Shown: positions 40,404-53,104 of the stretch, piece after piece
Position numbering within the stretch: position 1 is the first letter of the stretch
Layout of the letters: each line of letters opens with the position of its first letter
Notes under the pieces: generated by a model
Databases searched by the model: none
What the model was told of the DNA's origin: nothing
Seen by the model: the letters and a program-made list of their open reading frames with translations, nothing else
Position numbers and translations under genes: made by a program
Origin: Undaria pinnatifida
Taxonomy: Eukaryota; Sar; Phaeophyceae; Laminariales; Alariaceae
Assembly: GCA_012845835.1 (NCBI GenBank)
Contig: JABAKD010000029.1
Coordinates: forward strand, 1,126,970 to 1,190,969
Direction of reading: 5' to 3'
Length of the DNA stretch: 64,000 nt

Positions 40404-40492
40404 TAAATAGGACCTACGGTACACACAAAAACCAATATATTTCCCTATTTTGACTAACAATATTTGGTCCTATTTACTATGGTCCCCCGTAA
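40388..40492. mobile_element. 105-bp foldback transposon with perfect 27-bp inverted repeats
   Basis: TTACGGGGGACCATAGTAAA starts the left repeat (40388-40414). Its exact complement forms 40466-40492. No coding capacity. A TA or TTA target duplication is possible but cannot be separated from the repeat ends. It is inserted in the 3' part of the MWFE-like gene. Confidence 0.92.
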
Positions 40493-40562
40493 TAGAAAAA
40501 ATGCTCTAAAACGTACTACGGGTAAAAATAAAAACGAAATTGCTTGCCAAAAAGTGCCAGAA

Positions 40563-40685
40563 AGTAGACTGAAAAAGAGCAGGCAAAGGCTGATATCGCG
40601 GCCACCGGGAGCAAGAGATCGCATGGCGCCCCTTGGGTTGGTGGTGGTGCGGTGGAGAACAATATCGATCTGCGCACTGTTTGCC
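40563..40685 (+). pseudogene. Diverged copy of the 3' half of the MWFE-like exon 2
   Basis: In one frame this reads KEQAKADIAATGSK then WVGGGAVENNIDL, against ERARADMAAAASK and ADGGGAVENGILL in exon 2. The copy lies just beyond the transposon at 40388-40492. A stop codon shortly upstream in frame means it could only be used as a separate exon. It may be a relic or an alternative terminal exon. Confidence 0.5.
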
Positions 40686-40699
40686 TGTACGAATAGCAA

Positions 40700-42000
40700 T
40701 TAATATTGTTGATAACTCTTTGTTGTGGATGTTCACCCTGGCAACATACGTACGCAAGAGTCATATACATTTCAAAAGAGTAAGGCACCCGTAAAAACGA
40801 ACGGACGGTGTGTCACGCATCTTGCAGAACGTGAGCATCGACCCTAAATTTGTCGAACTCACAGCTGACGCACTTGGAACAATTTCATACAAACAATATC
40901 GTTTTTTCGTTTGTAAAAAGTTGGTCAGTATTTTTTTTCTATTATTTGGGGAATAAATCAGGCACAAACTTCGACTTGTCTGTCCCGAAATACGCGGGGT
41001 TTGTGTGTGATTCTCGTGCGGTGCTTAGTTTTGCAAAAGGCGTTTTGATTGATGTTATTCACACCTCGGACAGACGATCTATCCCCACTTGATGTAGATA
41101 TTTCAGGGAAGATCTGTACGCTCTAGCTCATGTTACCCGGTGGGAGCCGTGCGATCTGTAATATCTAGCTCATGATTCCGGGGTTGGACCTTCCCTCCAC
41201 ATTTACAGATGCTGCACAAAATATCATAGTGTCAGCTATAGGATCGACCTACTACTGTAGATGGTCTATGCCTGGTATTTTCTGTGCATAGATGGTGATC
41301 TGTACGACATCTGGTTTACCTTTGTTTTGTTTTTTAGTTTGCGTTGTCTTGTCTGTTAGGTGTTTCGATCGGTGTGGCAACGCCCCACCTTATTGCGGAT
41401 GGCGCGAAATCTTTCGATTTTGCAACCCTCCCCCTTCGGACAGTGGAGGGCTAGAAATCCCAGTGGTGTTGTCGCAAGCAGAAAAAGGAGGGGACAAAAC
41501 CCTTGTAAAAACTGACGAAAAAAACAAACACCCACCGCCCAAGTAGCCGGACAGTTAACGACGACCAGCCCAGACGAGTTTACAGCTTAGCCTATTGGTG
41601 TAGGAAAAAAAAAAACAGTAAGTGCGGGCCCTTGGTGTTACGGGTGTCTTAAACGAATAGAACTAACGAAATAACCAGGGCTTCTCACGGGTCATGACCC
41701 GTGCCGAGGGTCAGGTCAGGAGGTTTCCCAAATCTGGCGGGGCAACTCGGGTCGGGTCAGGTGGTGTTTGAAATCTCACGGGGCGGGGCGGGCCAGGCGG
41801 TTTTCTAATCCCACGGATCGGGTCACCCTGGTCCGACTCGACCCGCGAAAACCGTGAAAAACAACGGTATAGTTGTGACCAATACGGTACAGAGAGCGTT
41901 ATAAATATTAAACGAATCACAACCGCGCGGCTGTTTCTGTTGTTTTGTTTTTTGGGACGAAGACGTATTGCTGTGACCGATTTTGTAGCTTTATGTTTGG
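40700..42000. other. No gene recognised
   Basis: AT-rich sequence with a GGGTC-rich fragment at 41677-41860 and short dispersed words (GTGCGATCTGxAxTATCTAGC, also at 17070). Nothing with convincing coding character. Confidence 0.5.
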
Positions 42001-42009
42001 GACCGGCCA

Positions 42010-42905
42010 TACAATCATTGCGCGATACCTAATAAAAAACAGAAGTGCTGACCCAGGCTCGTTTTTTTTTTCGGAGACGGTGTGTTACACACTTACTTTA
42101 GTATAAAGACTCCCGATGTTATTGTGTAAAGCTAAAGCACTGACCCAGACTGTGTTTCATGTATGTCAGATTTAGTGTAACGGCTACCGGCTATACTGAC
42201 CAAGGCTGCGTTTCATGTCTGGGAGATTTAGTTTAAAGGCTCCAGATTAACTTGTAATATGCTAAAATACTGACCCAAGTTGCGTTTCGTGTTTGGGAGA
42301 TGTGGTGTAACGGCCCCGGGTTCAAGCAGAAATACTGACCCAAGTTGCGTTTCGTGTTTGGGAGATGTGGTGTAACGCCTCCCGGTTCAAGCAGAAATAC
42401 TGACCCAGGTTGCGTTTCGTGCGTGGGAGATGTGGTGTAACGGCTCCTGGTTTAAGCAGAAATACTGACCAAGGCTGCGTTTCATGTCTGGGAGATTTAG
42501 TATAAAGGCTCCCGATTAAAATGCTCAAATACTGACCCAAGTTGCGTTTCATGTTTGGCGGAGTTGGCATAACGGCTGCCGGTTTAAGCATACTGACCCA
42601 GGCTGCGTTTCATGTTTGGGAGATTTGGTGTAACGGCTCCCGGTTTGAGCAGAAATACTGACCCAGGCTGCGTTTCGTGTTTGGGAGACTTAGTGTAACG
42701 GCTGCCGGTTTAAGCATACTGACCCAGGCTGCGTGCATGTTTGGGAGATTTGATGTAACTGCTTCCGGTTTAATCAGAAATACTGACCCAGGCTGTGTTT
42801 CATGTTTTGGAGATTTGGTGTAACGGCTCCCGGTTTAAGCAGAAATACTGACCCAAGCTGCGTTTCGTGTTTGGGAGACTTGGTGTAACGGCTCCCGGTT
42901 TTGTT
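42010..42905. repeat. Satellite-like array of ~60-bp units
   Basis: About 14 units of TACTGACCCAGGCTGCGTTT, CATGTTTGGGAGATTTGG and TGTAACGGCTCCCGGTTTAA. Unit length varies, with some units lacking the AGCAGAAA linker. Confidence 0.93.
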
Positions 42906-43059
42906 TAGTTTCTGTAGATATCAGCCAGGCGTTGTTATTTCTTACTTCATTGTTTCGTTTCACCTTATTTAGTATGACCTTGTTTGTTATTCGAAATCCT
43001 GTACTGTGCTGCTTAGGTGTGAATGGTGCTCTTTACTTATTTTTTTTAGTGTATTTTTT

Positions 43060-43250
43060 TCTCATCCTTTCTGTTATCTTCGTACCTTTCTTCCTCCTTC
43101 TTCCCCCCTAGACGTCGCTCAAATCCGGGGTCGCGAAGCAGGCCCTTCTCCCCCCTCCCCACTACGGTATGCGCCTTCATTTTTATCTCGAGGAGACCCC
43201 AGCCCTTTCTTCCCTCGTCGACTCGCATCGAATTGCTCCTGCGGTGAAAT
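43060..43250 (-). repeat. Dispersed repeat (GACGCGAGTCGACGAGGG family), reverse copy
   Basis: TCAAATCCGGGGTCGCGAAG, CCCCACTACGGTATGCGCCT and CCTCGTCGACTCGCATCGAA in order, the reverse of the 13765 copy. Confidence 0.75.
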
Positions 43251-43501
43251 CATTGCTTCTGTGCTTCGAGTATGAGTACTGTCACTGCTGTGCCTTAGTG
43301 AGTGGAAACACAACTTGCTCCTGAGCAGTCCGTGAATAGTATCCGTACTAATGGATAGTAAATAACCTCGACATCGCCCTCCGTGCTCATCTATTTTTGC
43401 ACCTCTCTTGTTTGCTTGGCGCAGCAATGATGCCAGCTTCGTCAGCAGGCGATCCACCGGTGGAGGAGACGGAAAGCGATGTAGATTGAGACGTGGATGG
43501 C

Positions 43502-43640
43502 AGGGGGGGGGAGGGAGCGGGGGGGGTACTCATTGCGTAGCCGTAGTCTTAAGACCATAGACCCTCGCATCCCTACCATGCGGGGACGGCGCGCGTCGGG
43601 TTTTCATCGACCAGGTAGGCATCGTGGGGGGAGGGGTCGA
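43502..43640 (-). repeat. GCTCCGTCCC-family element, reverse copy with G run
   Basis: G run, GGTACTCATT, a GCCGTAGTC block and CATGCGGGGACGGCGCGCGT, the reverse of the family consensus. Confidence 0.75.
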
Positions 43641-43689
43641 AGGGATTCCCCCACGGATATGTATGTGTGAAGTTGCGGAGGCACCTTTG

Positions 43690-44310
43690 ATAGGATGGTT
43701 CTACTCCTTTAGGTACAGCATGATTGTGCAGCCGTACTCATAGCTGTAGCATGATTGGGCAGTCTTTCTCTTTGCTGTAGCACGATTGGAGAGCCCTACT
43801 CTTTGCTGTACCGTGATATTTGGGCAGCCCTGCTCTTTGCAGCAGCGTGGTTTTGCAGCCCTATCATTTTGCTGTAGCACGATTGGGCAGCCCTGATCTA
43901 CAGTGCTGTAGCCCGATGAGGCAACCATGTTTTTTGTGGTAGCCTCATAGGGCAGCCCTAATTTTTGCTGTGTTCTGATTGGGCAGCCCTACGTTTTGCT
44001 GTGGTCTGATTGGGCAGCCCTACTTTATGCTGTAGTCTGATTGCGTAGCCCTAATGTTTGCAGTAGCCTGATAGGGCAGCCCTACTCTTTGCTCTCGCAT
44101 GATTGGACGGACAGCCGTACTTCACAGTGCGATAGCACGATTGGGCAACCCCTTTTTTTGTTGTAGCCTGTTTAAGCAGCTGGACTCGTTGCTGCGTCAT
44201 TTTGGCAAGTCCTACTCTTTGCTGTACCCTGATTGGACAGCCCTTCTGTTGTAGCTTTTTTGCTGTAGCATGATTGGGCAGGCGTGCTCTTTAGCTGCAG
44301 CCCGATTGGA
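43690..44310. repeat. Minisatellite of ~33-bp units
   Basis: About 18 units of CTTTGCTGTAGCACGATTGG followed by GCAGCCCTACT, with substitutions in most units. Confidence 0.92.
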
Positions 44311-45129
44311 CGACTCCAGAAGCGGTGCGGTAGTTCCGTGAGGGATCATCTGCGCACACGGTATTTCTAGAGGGAGAAGCGTGTGTCTGCTGCCTCTTTT
44401 TTATTTTAGAGCCTCATGTGGCTTAAGACGGAAAGTATGCGCATGCCAAGACAATCGGTCATGGAGAACAGATGACTTACGCCCGACACATAATCGATCA
44501 TGGAGGAACTATCATACACCAGGACTGCAGCTGCAATAGGTGAAACCCCGTTTAAGGTACCACGCGCTTAGGTAAAGCGGTATACAAGGGACCTCAAAAT
44601 TCTCCGCGCCGTGTATCCCCACTTTATCCCATTTCCAACTCTTAAAATCGTCCTAGTCTAACTCCAAGTGCTTTGTCCCCATGTCGGGAGTGCGGTGCTA
44701 AAAGGGTCCCTTACAGTGGACGCAACACTCAATAAGGGACCCCAGGTGCATTGCAAGGGACCATTAGTTGTCCGGTTGAAAAACGCCACATAGACTGCAA
44801 GAAACCTTCGTAGAGGCCACATTTGTTGAGGGACGTGTCGGTATATAATTGACCCTGCTGCCCCAAGCCATTATGGTTCCTTAATGGGGACCACCTGCTT
44901 TGTATTAGCTTTTGTCGGCCAGGGGGGCACTTACGTAAAAGCATGAAACTCTCTGCTATTCCGGACGGTAGTGCCCGAAGATGTTTTTGCTTCATTCAGC
45001 AGCTTGGGTTAGGCGCAATCCCCGTTCCCCGGCTCAGCGGTCGCAATCCCCTTTCCCCCGCTTAGCGGGAGAGCTTACAGTGGGCACCCCGATCTAAGAA
45101 CGCCCTGTGGCACGCCCAAACAGGCGCTC

Positions 45130-45220
45130 TTAACCCCCTTTACAACTGGAAACTCGTTTTTGGGGACAAAATTACTTGGATTTAGTGTAGGGAGGGGTTC
45201 GGGGGCTCTAAAGGGGTTAA
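45130..45220. mobile_element. Mini foldback element, TTAACCCCTTTA family, opposite orientation
   Basis: TTAACCCCCTTTACAACTGG at the left and GCTCTAAAGGGGTTAA at the right. About 90 bp, no coding capacity. Confidence 0.85.
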
Positions 45221-45933
45221 CTAGACTTTGCTCTTATCTGCAGTGACAAATGTATAGCTTTTAGTGTACGCGGGACATATGCCGCTTCTCAAGTCCCGAA
45301 TAATCTCATCCTGGTCGCTCTTAAATCGGGGTATCCACTGTGGTATACCTTTTTGAGAAACCCCAGTTCATTGGTCAACACAAGCACACAAACTTTACAC
45401 CTTGGTATACCCTTGGCTGGTCCCACCCGGGCCTGAGCCCTCCAAGCTGACCCCAGGTACACTCTGGCTTTTACTTTTTGTTTGTAATAAACTAATGTAG
45501 TCGTAAAATTGTCATATATTACCCAATCGCTCCACACTTTCAATAGCTGGTATGTAGCCTTCCAAACCGACCCTGCAGGTACTCTTGTCTGGTGGTGTGT
45601 GTGTTTTTTAGTTTGTTTTCTAAACGAATAATGTAGTCGTAATTATCATACTAACCAATCGTTCCGCACTTGAGGGAGAGCTCGACCAATCAGAGCATCA
45701 CAAAATTTTGGCCCCAGAGGTGTAAAATCCCGGCCGTGGGATGACTATTCTCGCAAAACTAGCCTCAGATTTGGGCGGCGACGGCGATTTTGGGTGAACC
45801 CCTCTCACCACCAAACCTCCTATTCTTTTTTTTCCTGTTCTAACTCCAAGTGCTTTTTACCCATGTCGGGAGTGCGATACTAAAAAGTCTTCTTAAATCC
45901 ACAAAAAAAAAAAGAAAAAAAATCCCGAAGAAA

Positions 45934-46469
<536 letters not shown>

Positions 46470-46554
46470 TTTAACCCTAACATTTAAGTGCTATTTTCTA
46501 ATAATACCTCTGTAATAGTATAAGTTACTACAGTTTTTGTAGATTTTTGGGCTT

Positions 46555-46870
46555 TTGTTACAAGGAAGGCTTAGTTTGGGTAATCTATTATTGCTGGTTA
46601 ACCTTTTGCAAGTGGTGGTCTCACCCGGACTAATCCCCCTCTTACTCCTTAACAAATTGGTGTCGACGGCAACAGGATCAATGGGTTTTTGGGTCATGGG
46701 GGCTCGAATCCCACCATCCACACAATAATGAATTTTTCTACGACTTTCCCCATGTCGAACTTGAAAAACAATCTCCTCGGCGGTATACCCAGGAAATGAA
46801 ACCGCTTGGATATTGACACGTCCGCCCGTATAATCGGCCGACCTGCTATCCCGCCGTTTCAGGGGGGGGG
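46555..46870 (+). mobile_element. Second tRNA-derived SINE family
   Basis: AAGGCTTAGTTTGGGTAAxCT leader, then a tRNA-like part with GGGGGCTCGAATCCCACCAT as B-box and T-arm, then GACTTTCCCCATGTCGAACT and a CCGACCTGCTATCCCGCCG end. A reverse copy is at 52290-52600 and fragments at 46875-46950, 51465-51560 and 51780-51835. Confidence 0.75.
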
Positions 46871-46990
46871 AAGTGTTATAAGGCTTAGTTTGGGTAAGCT
46901 AATGGTTAACCTTTGCAAGTGGCCAAACAGACTAATACTCCACTAATAATAACTCAACACTCTTAGTGTACGCATATTTATTACGGCGCC

Positions 46991-47080
46991 TTAACGCCTT
47001 TTACCACTGGAAACCCTTTTTGGGGACAAATTCACTTGAAGTTAGTGTAGGGAGGGGTTTGGGGGCTCTACAGGGGTTAA
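46991..47080. mobile_element. Mini foldback element, TTAACCCCTTTA family
   Basis: TTAACGCCTTTTACCACTGG at the left and GCTCTACAGGGGTTAA at the right. Same interior as the other copies. Confidence 0.8.
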
Positions 47081-47573
47081 CCTTGACTGACGTCGCTGGT
47101 TGACTGGTGTGCCATGGTCGGTGACGAAATGTTAATACTTATCTAAACGGCGAAGAAACCCGTGAAAACGCTTTAAACCAGTACTTACTTATTATAAAAT
47201 TTTAACAGTATTGAACTGATACGACACTGAAAAGCTCTTCCGCTCGAGACAGCACAAAATGCATTTTTGTTTTGTTATTTATGAAGACGATTGAAATCTT
47301 GCAACTTTTGAAATAAAGTTACTGTTGACAGTATTGAACTGATACAACACTGAAAAGCTCCTCCTCTCGAGACAGCACAAAATGCATTATTGTTTTTTGT
47401 TTATATTTAATAAGACGATTGAATTTGCAACTTTTCTTGACGCCACTTGTCCGCCATGACCGCCACATCATCGCCGGTAGAATATTAGTCGAGCCACTCT
47501 AATACCACGATAAGAGTCGAGCCACACTACTGCCGGCTTCACCGATGGAGCATTAATAGTAGACTCGAATCTC

Positions 47574-47856
47574 GACGCGTGCTACACAGTAGAGGGTGCA
47601 CCACTTTTTTTCTGAGGTTCTTCGATTTGGGAGCTTAATAGACCTCTCCCAAAACCCGATTTGGAGAAAAATCCAAACTGCTAGGTACCTACCGGATGAA
47701 AACATCCCATCGCCTACGTGCACAGCAATGATAATCACGCAAAAAAAGTGTCCTATTATTTATTTATTTTCCCGACGATTTTGGGTTAAGAAGCCCTGTC
47801 GTTCACAAAACAATTTCACACGAAAAGCGTCATCTCTACCGTACGTAGCACGCGTC
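47574..47856 (-). mobile_element. Foldback element, GACGCGTGCTAC family, best-preserved copy
   Basis: Starts GACGCGTGCTAC and ends GTAGCACGCGTC, an exact 12-bp inverted repeat that continues imperfectly inward. It is 283 bp long with no open frame of note. Confidence 0.88.
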
Positions 47857-47869
47857 TCGCGTGCCTGCT

Positions 47870-48160
47870 CACGTCAAGGTCACGGGTTCAATTATCACCA
47901 AGCTCATACGCGTGCGTACTCTTGGGGGAACTTTTTCTTACGTAAAAAATTACGAGCGGAAAGCGCGAGAAGGGTGCAAAGTTAGCACACAACAAGCTAA
48001 CAAGAAGAGTGAAAGTGCTATGTGCGAGAGAAAAAATGCGAAGGCAAGGACCGGGGGGGAAGGGAAAACACCTGTCTGTGACCGTGGATGGCTTGTCTAG
48101 AAGGAGGTCGCTGAAGAAGGTAAAATCTCTTTGGAGTTGAGCTGGACAGTAAAAGCGATG
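47870..48160 (+). mobile_element. Diverged SINE related to the tRNA-derived family
   Basis: GGTCACGGGTTCAATTATC, GCGGAAAGCGCGAGAAGG and GGCAAGGACCGGGGGGGA match the family, but the 3' end (GGTAAAATCTCT...GAGCTGGA) differs and matches 30905-31000. This suggests a subfamily with its own tail. Confidence 0.65.
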
Positions 48161-48192
48161 ATTTATTTTGATCAAAAATTGAAAAACGCCAG

Positions 48193-48313
48193 CTGTGAGG
48201 ACTACTCAGGGGGGCAAGAGAAGGACTGGCTGGCTCATCGGAAGGAGGATATGTCGGTCTTTGGAATTAAATTCGAAGGGTGGCGAAAGGCTGCTCAGAA
48301 GGCCGGCAGATGA
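48193..48313 (+). CDS. Possible terminal exon of an unidentified gene
   Basis: After AACGCCAG the frame reads CEDYSGGQEKDWLAHRKEDM and ends FEGWRKAAQKAGR before TGA. The composition is protein-like and unlike the flanking repeats. After the TGA the same frame carries on with RKWYETERRKAAERRAKAAA into a Gly-rich run at 48450-48550. The acceptor has a weak pyrimidine tract. No family is recognised. Confidence 0.3.
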
Positions 48314-48439
48314 TCTCGGCGAGTAGAGGAGGGAGCCGAGTTGTCCATGCGGAAATGGTATGAGACGGAGAGACGTAAAGCTGCAGAGCGACGCGCAAAG
48401 GCCGCGGCAGCGCCATACACCGTCGGCATCTCTACGCGA

Positions 48440-48555
48440 TCTAAGCGGCCGGGTAGAGGGGGGAGGGGGGGAGGGGGGGGAGGGGGGGAGGGGGGAAGGA
48501 GGGAGGGGGGGTGGGGGGAGGGGGGAGGGGGGGAAGGGGGGGAAGGGGGGGCGTC
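48440..48555. repeat. G-rich tract of G7-8 runs
   Basis: Runs of seven to eight G separated by single A, AA or T. Potential G-quadruplex former on the plus strand. Not part of a supported gene. Confidence 0.85.
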
Positions 48556-49249
48556 CTGCCCAAGAGACGGAAGTCTGGGTCTGCCCATCATCGTCTTGAA
48601 ATTTGTGGGCGTTCCAATGGCCGTCACAAGTTAGCGTAAGGTCGCCCTGACTTTTTCGCCTTGTTGCGTTCTTTTCCCAGTGCCATTGATGCACTTGATA
48701 CCCTCTATGAGCCGAATGCCGTCTTTAGTCAGTTCGTAGGGTCTGCTATTAATAGCATGGCATTTTTTCTCTTCTCCTGTCCTTGCTTCCTCTTCTTGTC
48801 TGTCTTCTCTTGCTTTTCTCGTCTTTTCTTTTGTTTCCTTTCCTTTTTCGCTTTCTTTCCTTTCCTTCCTTTCCTTTCCTTTTCATTCCCTTTTTATCTT
48901 TTTTTTGTTTATTTTTTCCAATTGACTTGCGTCTGACGTGCGTATGCGTAGTGATAGGTACTAGGTGTAATATATACGTGGTAGTCTTTCTTGGGTGGCA
49001 AGCGGTATAGTCGGTTTTTCCAGGCGCGAGCAGTGAGACTTATTCACTAGTATGGACCTGGCACATCGTAGGCTGACTCCCGATTTCACTTTGTATATAT
49101 TTCTGGCGGAGGCATGAATTGCGCCAGCCGTGGTGTATGCGTGTACCACCTTTGGTTTGTTTATTTGTTTTCCCTGGGGTATTCTTCCACTCCAGAGTGA
49201 CTAGAGCGTGTCCTGTGACCACGGGCTTGATTATGCGAGTTAATGTGAG

Positions 49250-49564
<315 letters not shown>

Positions 49565-49619
49565 AGTCGGGCACCGCATGGCTCTTTTGACTCGCGTTTC
49601 GCGACGACTAACTCCATGA

Positions 49620-50720
49620 TGTTTGTTTCTTTCGTCTGACAGGGATGCTGATGCTGGGTTTCTTTTGAGAAGGCGCGTATTATACGAACCCCCCCTCCCC
49701 CCCCACCCCCCCCGCTGCTGCAATTTCCCCGCCGCTAAAGTCTCCACTCCCCAACGATTCCGACAAGCAATCCGACTTTGGAATGAACGCCCTCCCTGTG
49801 GGAAAAAAAAAGGTTTCGAGGAGAACTACCAGGGAGGATGCGTGATACCGATCCCGGTTCGTTTCGCCACAATTCACTGTTTCTTGTTTTGTTTGACTGG
49901 GATGCTGCTACTACTGGATTTATTTAAGAAGGCGCGTCGTATACGCAACCAACTCCCCCTTCCCCCCCCCCCGGCTGCGATTTTACAAGAAAAATTCAAG
50001 GACGTCTGCCGTGAGTTCGACGAATTTCTGGTCAATACTCATCTTTGCAAGCTGCATTATTGATACTCGTAATATACTACATGGGTGGGTTTTTTATCGG
50101 GAGGGGTCCTATTTTTTGTCCACTATGGTCTAGTCTAATGGTTTTAGTGTTGGTATTTTTACTTTAGGTGTGGAATTTTGAGCTAGATATAACATACCTG
50201 CTATCTATTTTATACTGCTCTATCATATTAATATGCATGTATGGTAGGCGGTTTATTTTGTTTTTTCTCCCCCCCCTCGCTTTAATGTCGGGAGGAGTAC
50301 ATACGAAATACAGAATATTATTAGTTATCATACCAGGTATATGTTAATCTTAACACAGCATTCGAGAATAAAAGTCGCCTACTCCCTCCCCCTCCCCCCC
50401 CCCCCCCAAAAAAAAAAAAAAAAAAAACTCTGCGATTTTCCCGCCGCTAAAGTCTCCGCTCCCACCGATTCCGACAAGCAATCCGACTTTTGGTGATAAC
50501 GCCCCGCGTGTGGAAAAAAATAACCGCACAGAGAAAAACCAGGAATAATGCATGTAGCCGACCCCGGTTCGCAGAACGGTTCGCTAATCCATATTTAGGT
50601 TATTATCGGAAAACTTGCGGTTCTTGAACTTTTTTTTGTAACAGCCCAGCCCCTGCATAGAGACGCGACGCGTGGTTTTATGATATGTTTGATATATAGT
50701 AGCTCTGGAGGTTTATGTAG
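49620..50720. other. No gene recognised; a duplicated ~100-bp block
   Basis: TTTCCCCGCCGCTAAAGTCT and GATTCCGACAAGCAATCCGA at 49725-49780 recur at 50437-50490. In both places a C run precedes and a purine-rich run follows. I see no coding sequence. Confidence 0.5.
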
Positions 50721-50770
50721 CGTTTTTTGGGCAAAATGCCAAGTCTACGGAGTCATCCTTCGAGAGTGCC

Positions 50771-51072
50771 GGTCGCCCCGGTGGCGTATCAGGTTATCCT
50801 CGAGTCTGGTATAGGTCAGCTTCGTGAGTTCAAGCCCCACCGAGTTCATACTCGTAAAAATCCGTTGGAACTTTTTCTTGTGCACAAATTGACTTGCGGA
50901 AAGCGCGAGAGCGTGAGCTAGCAACAACACTCGATGAAAAATCGACGAGCAGTTGGATTTACTGAACCCTTGTACGCGCGATAAAAAATTGAAGGCAAGA
51001 ACCGGGGGGGGGAAAGGGACGACACCTGTGACCACGGCTTGTCCAGAAGCTGGAAAGTAGAAGTGTGAGAAA
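50771..51072 (+). mobile_element. tRNA-derived SINE, near full length
   Basis: GGTCGCCCCGGTGGCGTATC head, GTGAGTTCAAGCCCC as altered B-box, the family body and an A-rich tail. Ends before the ATGATGAC array. Confidence 0.9.
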
Positions 51073-51177
51073 AAAATAAAATAAAAACAAAAAAAAAGTG
51101 CGGCAAGGGTTTGCACTTTTTTTTCTTCTTTTTTTCACCCTTCTACTGCGTGGAACTATTGGTTAGCGTTAAGGTTC

Positions 51178-51416
51178 GACCACATGATGACACACATGAT
51201 GATACACATGATAACACACATGTTGACACACAAGATGACATGATGACACGATGACACACATGATGACATGATGACATGATGACATGATGACATGATGACA
51301 TGAATACATGATGACACACATGATGACATGATGACACACATGATGACATGATGACACACATGATGACATGATGACATGATGACATGATGACATGATGACA
51401 TGATGACATGATGGCA
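51178..51416. repeat. ATGATGACAC/ATGATGACAT tandem array
   Basis: About 24 units of ATGATGACA type with CAC or T linkers, reading as Cys-His-His-Val on the reverse strand. Not a gene. Confidence 0.95.
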
Positions 51417-52289
51417 TCCCAAGAACAGGCGTGCAGCAAATTCTAAGAATTTTCTGAGCTCCTCTAATGTTAAGGTATTAGTAGTGGGGTGGTACTAGTC
51501 CGATTGACTACTTGCAAAAGGTTAACCAATAGCTTAGTTACCCAAACCACGCCTTATAACACTGTCTTGCGCTGCCGGGGTTGTAACAAAGACCACTGAT
51601 AGGGACAGCTTACGCTATACCTACAACGGGATCCGAAGGGTGCGCCAGCTAGCGTTGGGCTGCGAAAGCAACTGAGTTAAATCGGCACACGACGCGTATG
51701 GAAATACGTGGAAGTGTGGTGAGCTAAAGCTTTATTTTTCCCCGTCCGCCGGAGGATAAAAAAAGAAAAAAAAAACTGTCCCCCCCTGAAACGGCGGGAT
51801 AGCAGGTCGGCCGGTTATGCGGGCGGATGTAAGGTTGTAGGTGAGGACACAGAGTGCCCCCTGCAGGTCTGCCAATTGAGCAGGTCCTCGGAGAGTACTC
51901 ACTTTCTTTTCCTTCGTAGAGATGTAGCTTTATTCGTTTCCACCAGGGCCCCGGATAGCTTCTGAAATCGGAGGCACGTGCCTCCGATGTATTTCCTAAC
52001 TTTCCCGACTATAAAACGCCAACCTTATCATACGAAACCCATCCAAATGATCTCAAATTCGGATAATTGCAGGCCTTTCGAGGCCGTATCTTAACACTAG
52101 CCCACCCTGATGAGTCGCATATGCAGAAATATGGAAGATTCGGGGAAACTCCGGTTCTACGGACTAGACCATGAGTCAAAGATGCGGTTCCTCAAAACCC
52201 ACTCCCACACCTCTAACGGTTTGGCTATGGAGCCAGGAACGCGCAAAGAAAAGCAGTTGAAAGAGGCGCAGACCCTACAACAAGGCAAA

Positions 52290-52600
52290 AGTCACCCATC
52301 AACAACCTGCCGTATCTTAACACGGACCTGTCAACATCCAAGCGGTTTCATTTCCTGGGGATACCGGGGAGAGTACTTTTCAAGTTCGACATGGGGAAAG
52401 TCTGAAAAAGTTTCAACACGGTCGATGTGGGACTCGAACCCACGACCCCAAAAACCCACATGGTCCTGCCGACGACGCCATTTGTTGAGGAGTTAGTGGG
52501 GTATTAGTCCGTTTGACCACTTACAAAAAAAGGTTAACCAATAATAGCTTACCCAAACTAAGCCTTACAGCACTAGCATGAAGAGCTCAATATCAACAGC
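52290..52600 (-). mobile_element. Second tRNA-derived SINE family, reverse copy
   Basis: The B-box reads GGGTTCGAGTCCCACATCG on the minus strand, a perfect internal pol III promoter element. The same leader and trailer blocks surround it. An open frame across 52110-52496 is a by-product. Confidence 0.75.
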
Positions 52601-53104
52601 ATCATCCGGAAAATGAATCCGAAGGCGTTATTCGTTCGTTCGCCCAACCCGACCAAGCTTCTTTGTGCCTTATTAATAGTTCCAAAGTAGAATATACTCG
52701 TGAGGGTACTTGATCAATGACTAACCGCTAGTTCTTCGCTTGATGAGATCAACCCCAATATTCCGACGGTATACAGCGCACTATAGAGGGGGATGACTCG
52801 GCCCTTGAAAGGCCGATAGAATTACCAGATTCGAGGTGTAATTGGCGTTTTTTATTCGGGATAGTCAGTGAGGGGAAACGAAACCGAGGCATGGTGCCCT
52901 CGGTCTTCAGATGTCATCCGGGGCTCTCTGGTGGGAACTAATAACGCTACGCCTCTACTAAGGAAGGCAAAGAAAGTGAGTACTCGTCGAGAGGACCCGA
53001 GCTGAATAGGCAGACCTACTATACTGCAGGGAACACTCTCTCTGACAGGTGTCCCCGCTCAATAAAACTTGAAGAAAACAATGGCGTCGTCGGCAGGACG
53101 TTTG

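Noticed and set aside
51143-51439. Cys/His-rich reverse-strand frames resembling metal-binding repeats
   Set aside because: They come from the ATGATGACAC array. All three reverse frames give the same type of peptide.
52424-52485. Possible tRNA gene on the minus strand
   Set aside because: A perfect B-box and T-arm, but the rest lacks a cloverleaf and recurs with changes at 46680-46730 as part of a repeat family.
52110-52496. 128-codon plus-strand open frame
   Set aside because: Its second half is the reverse complement of the second SINE family, and the first half shows no protein family features.
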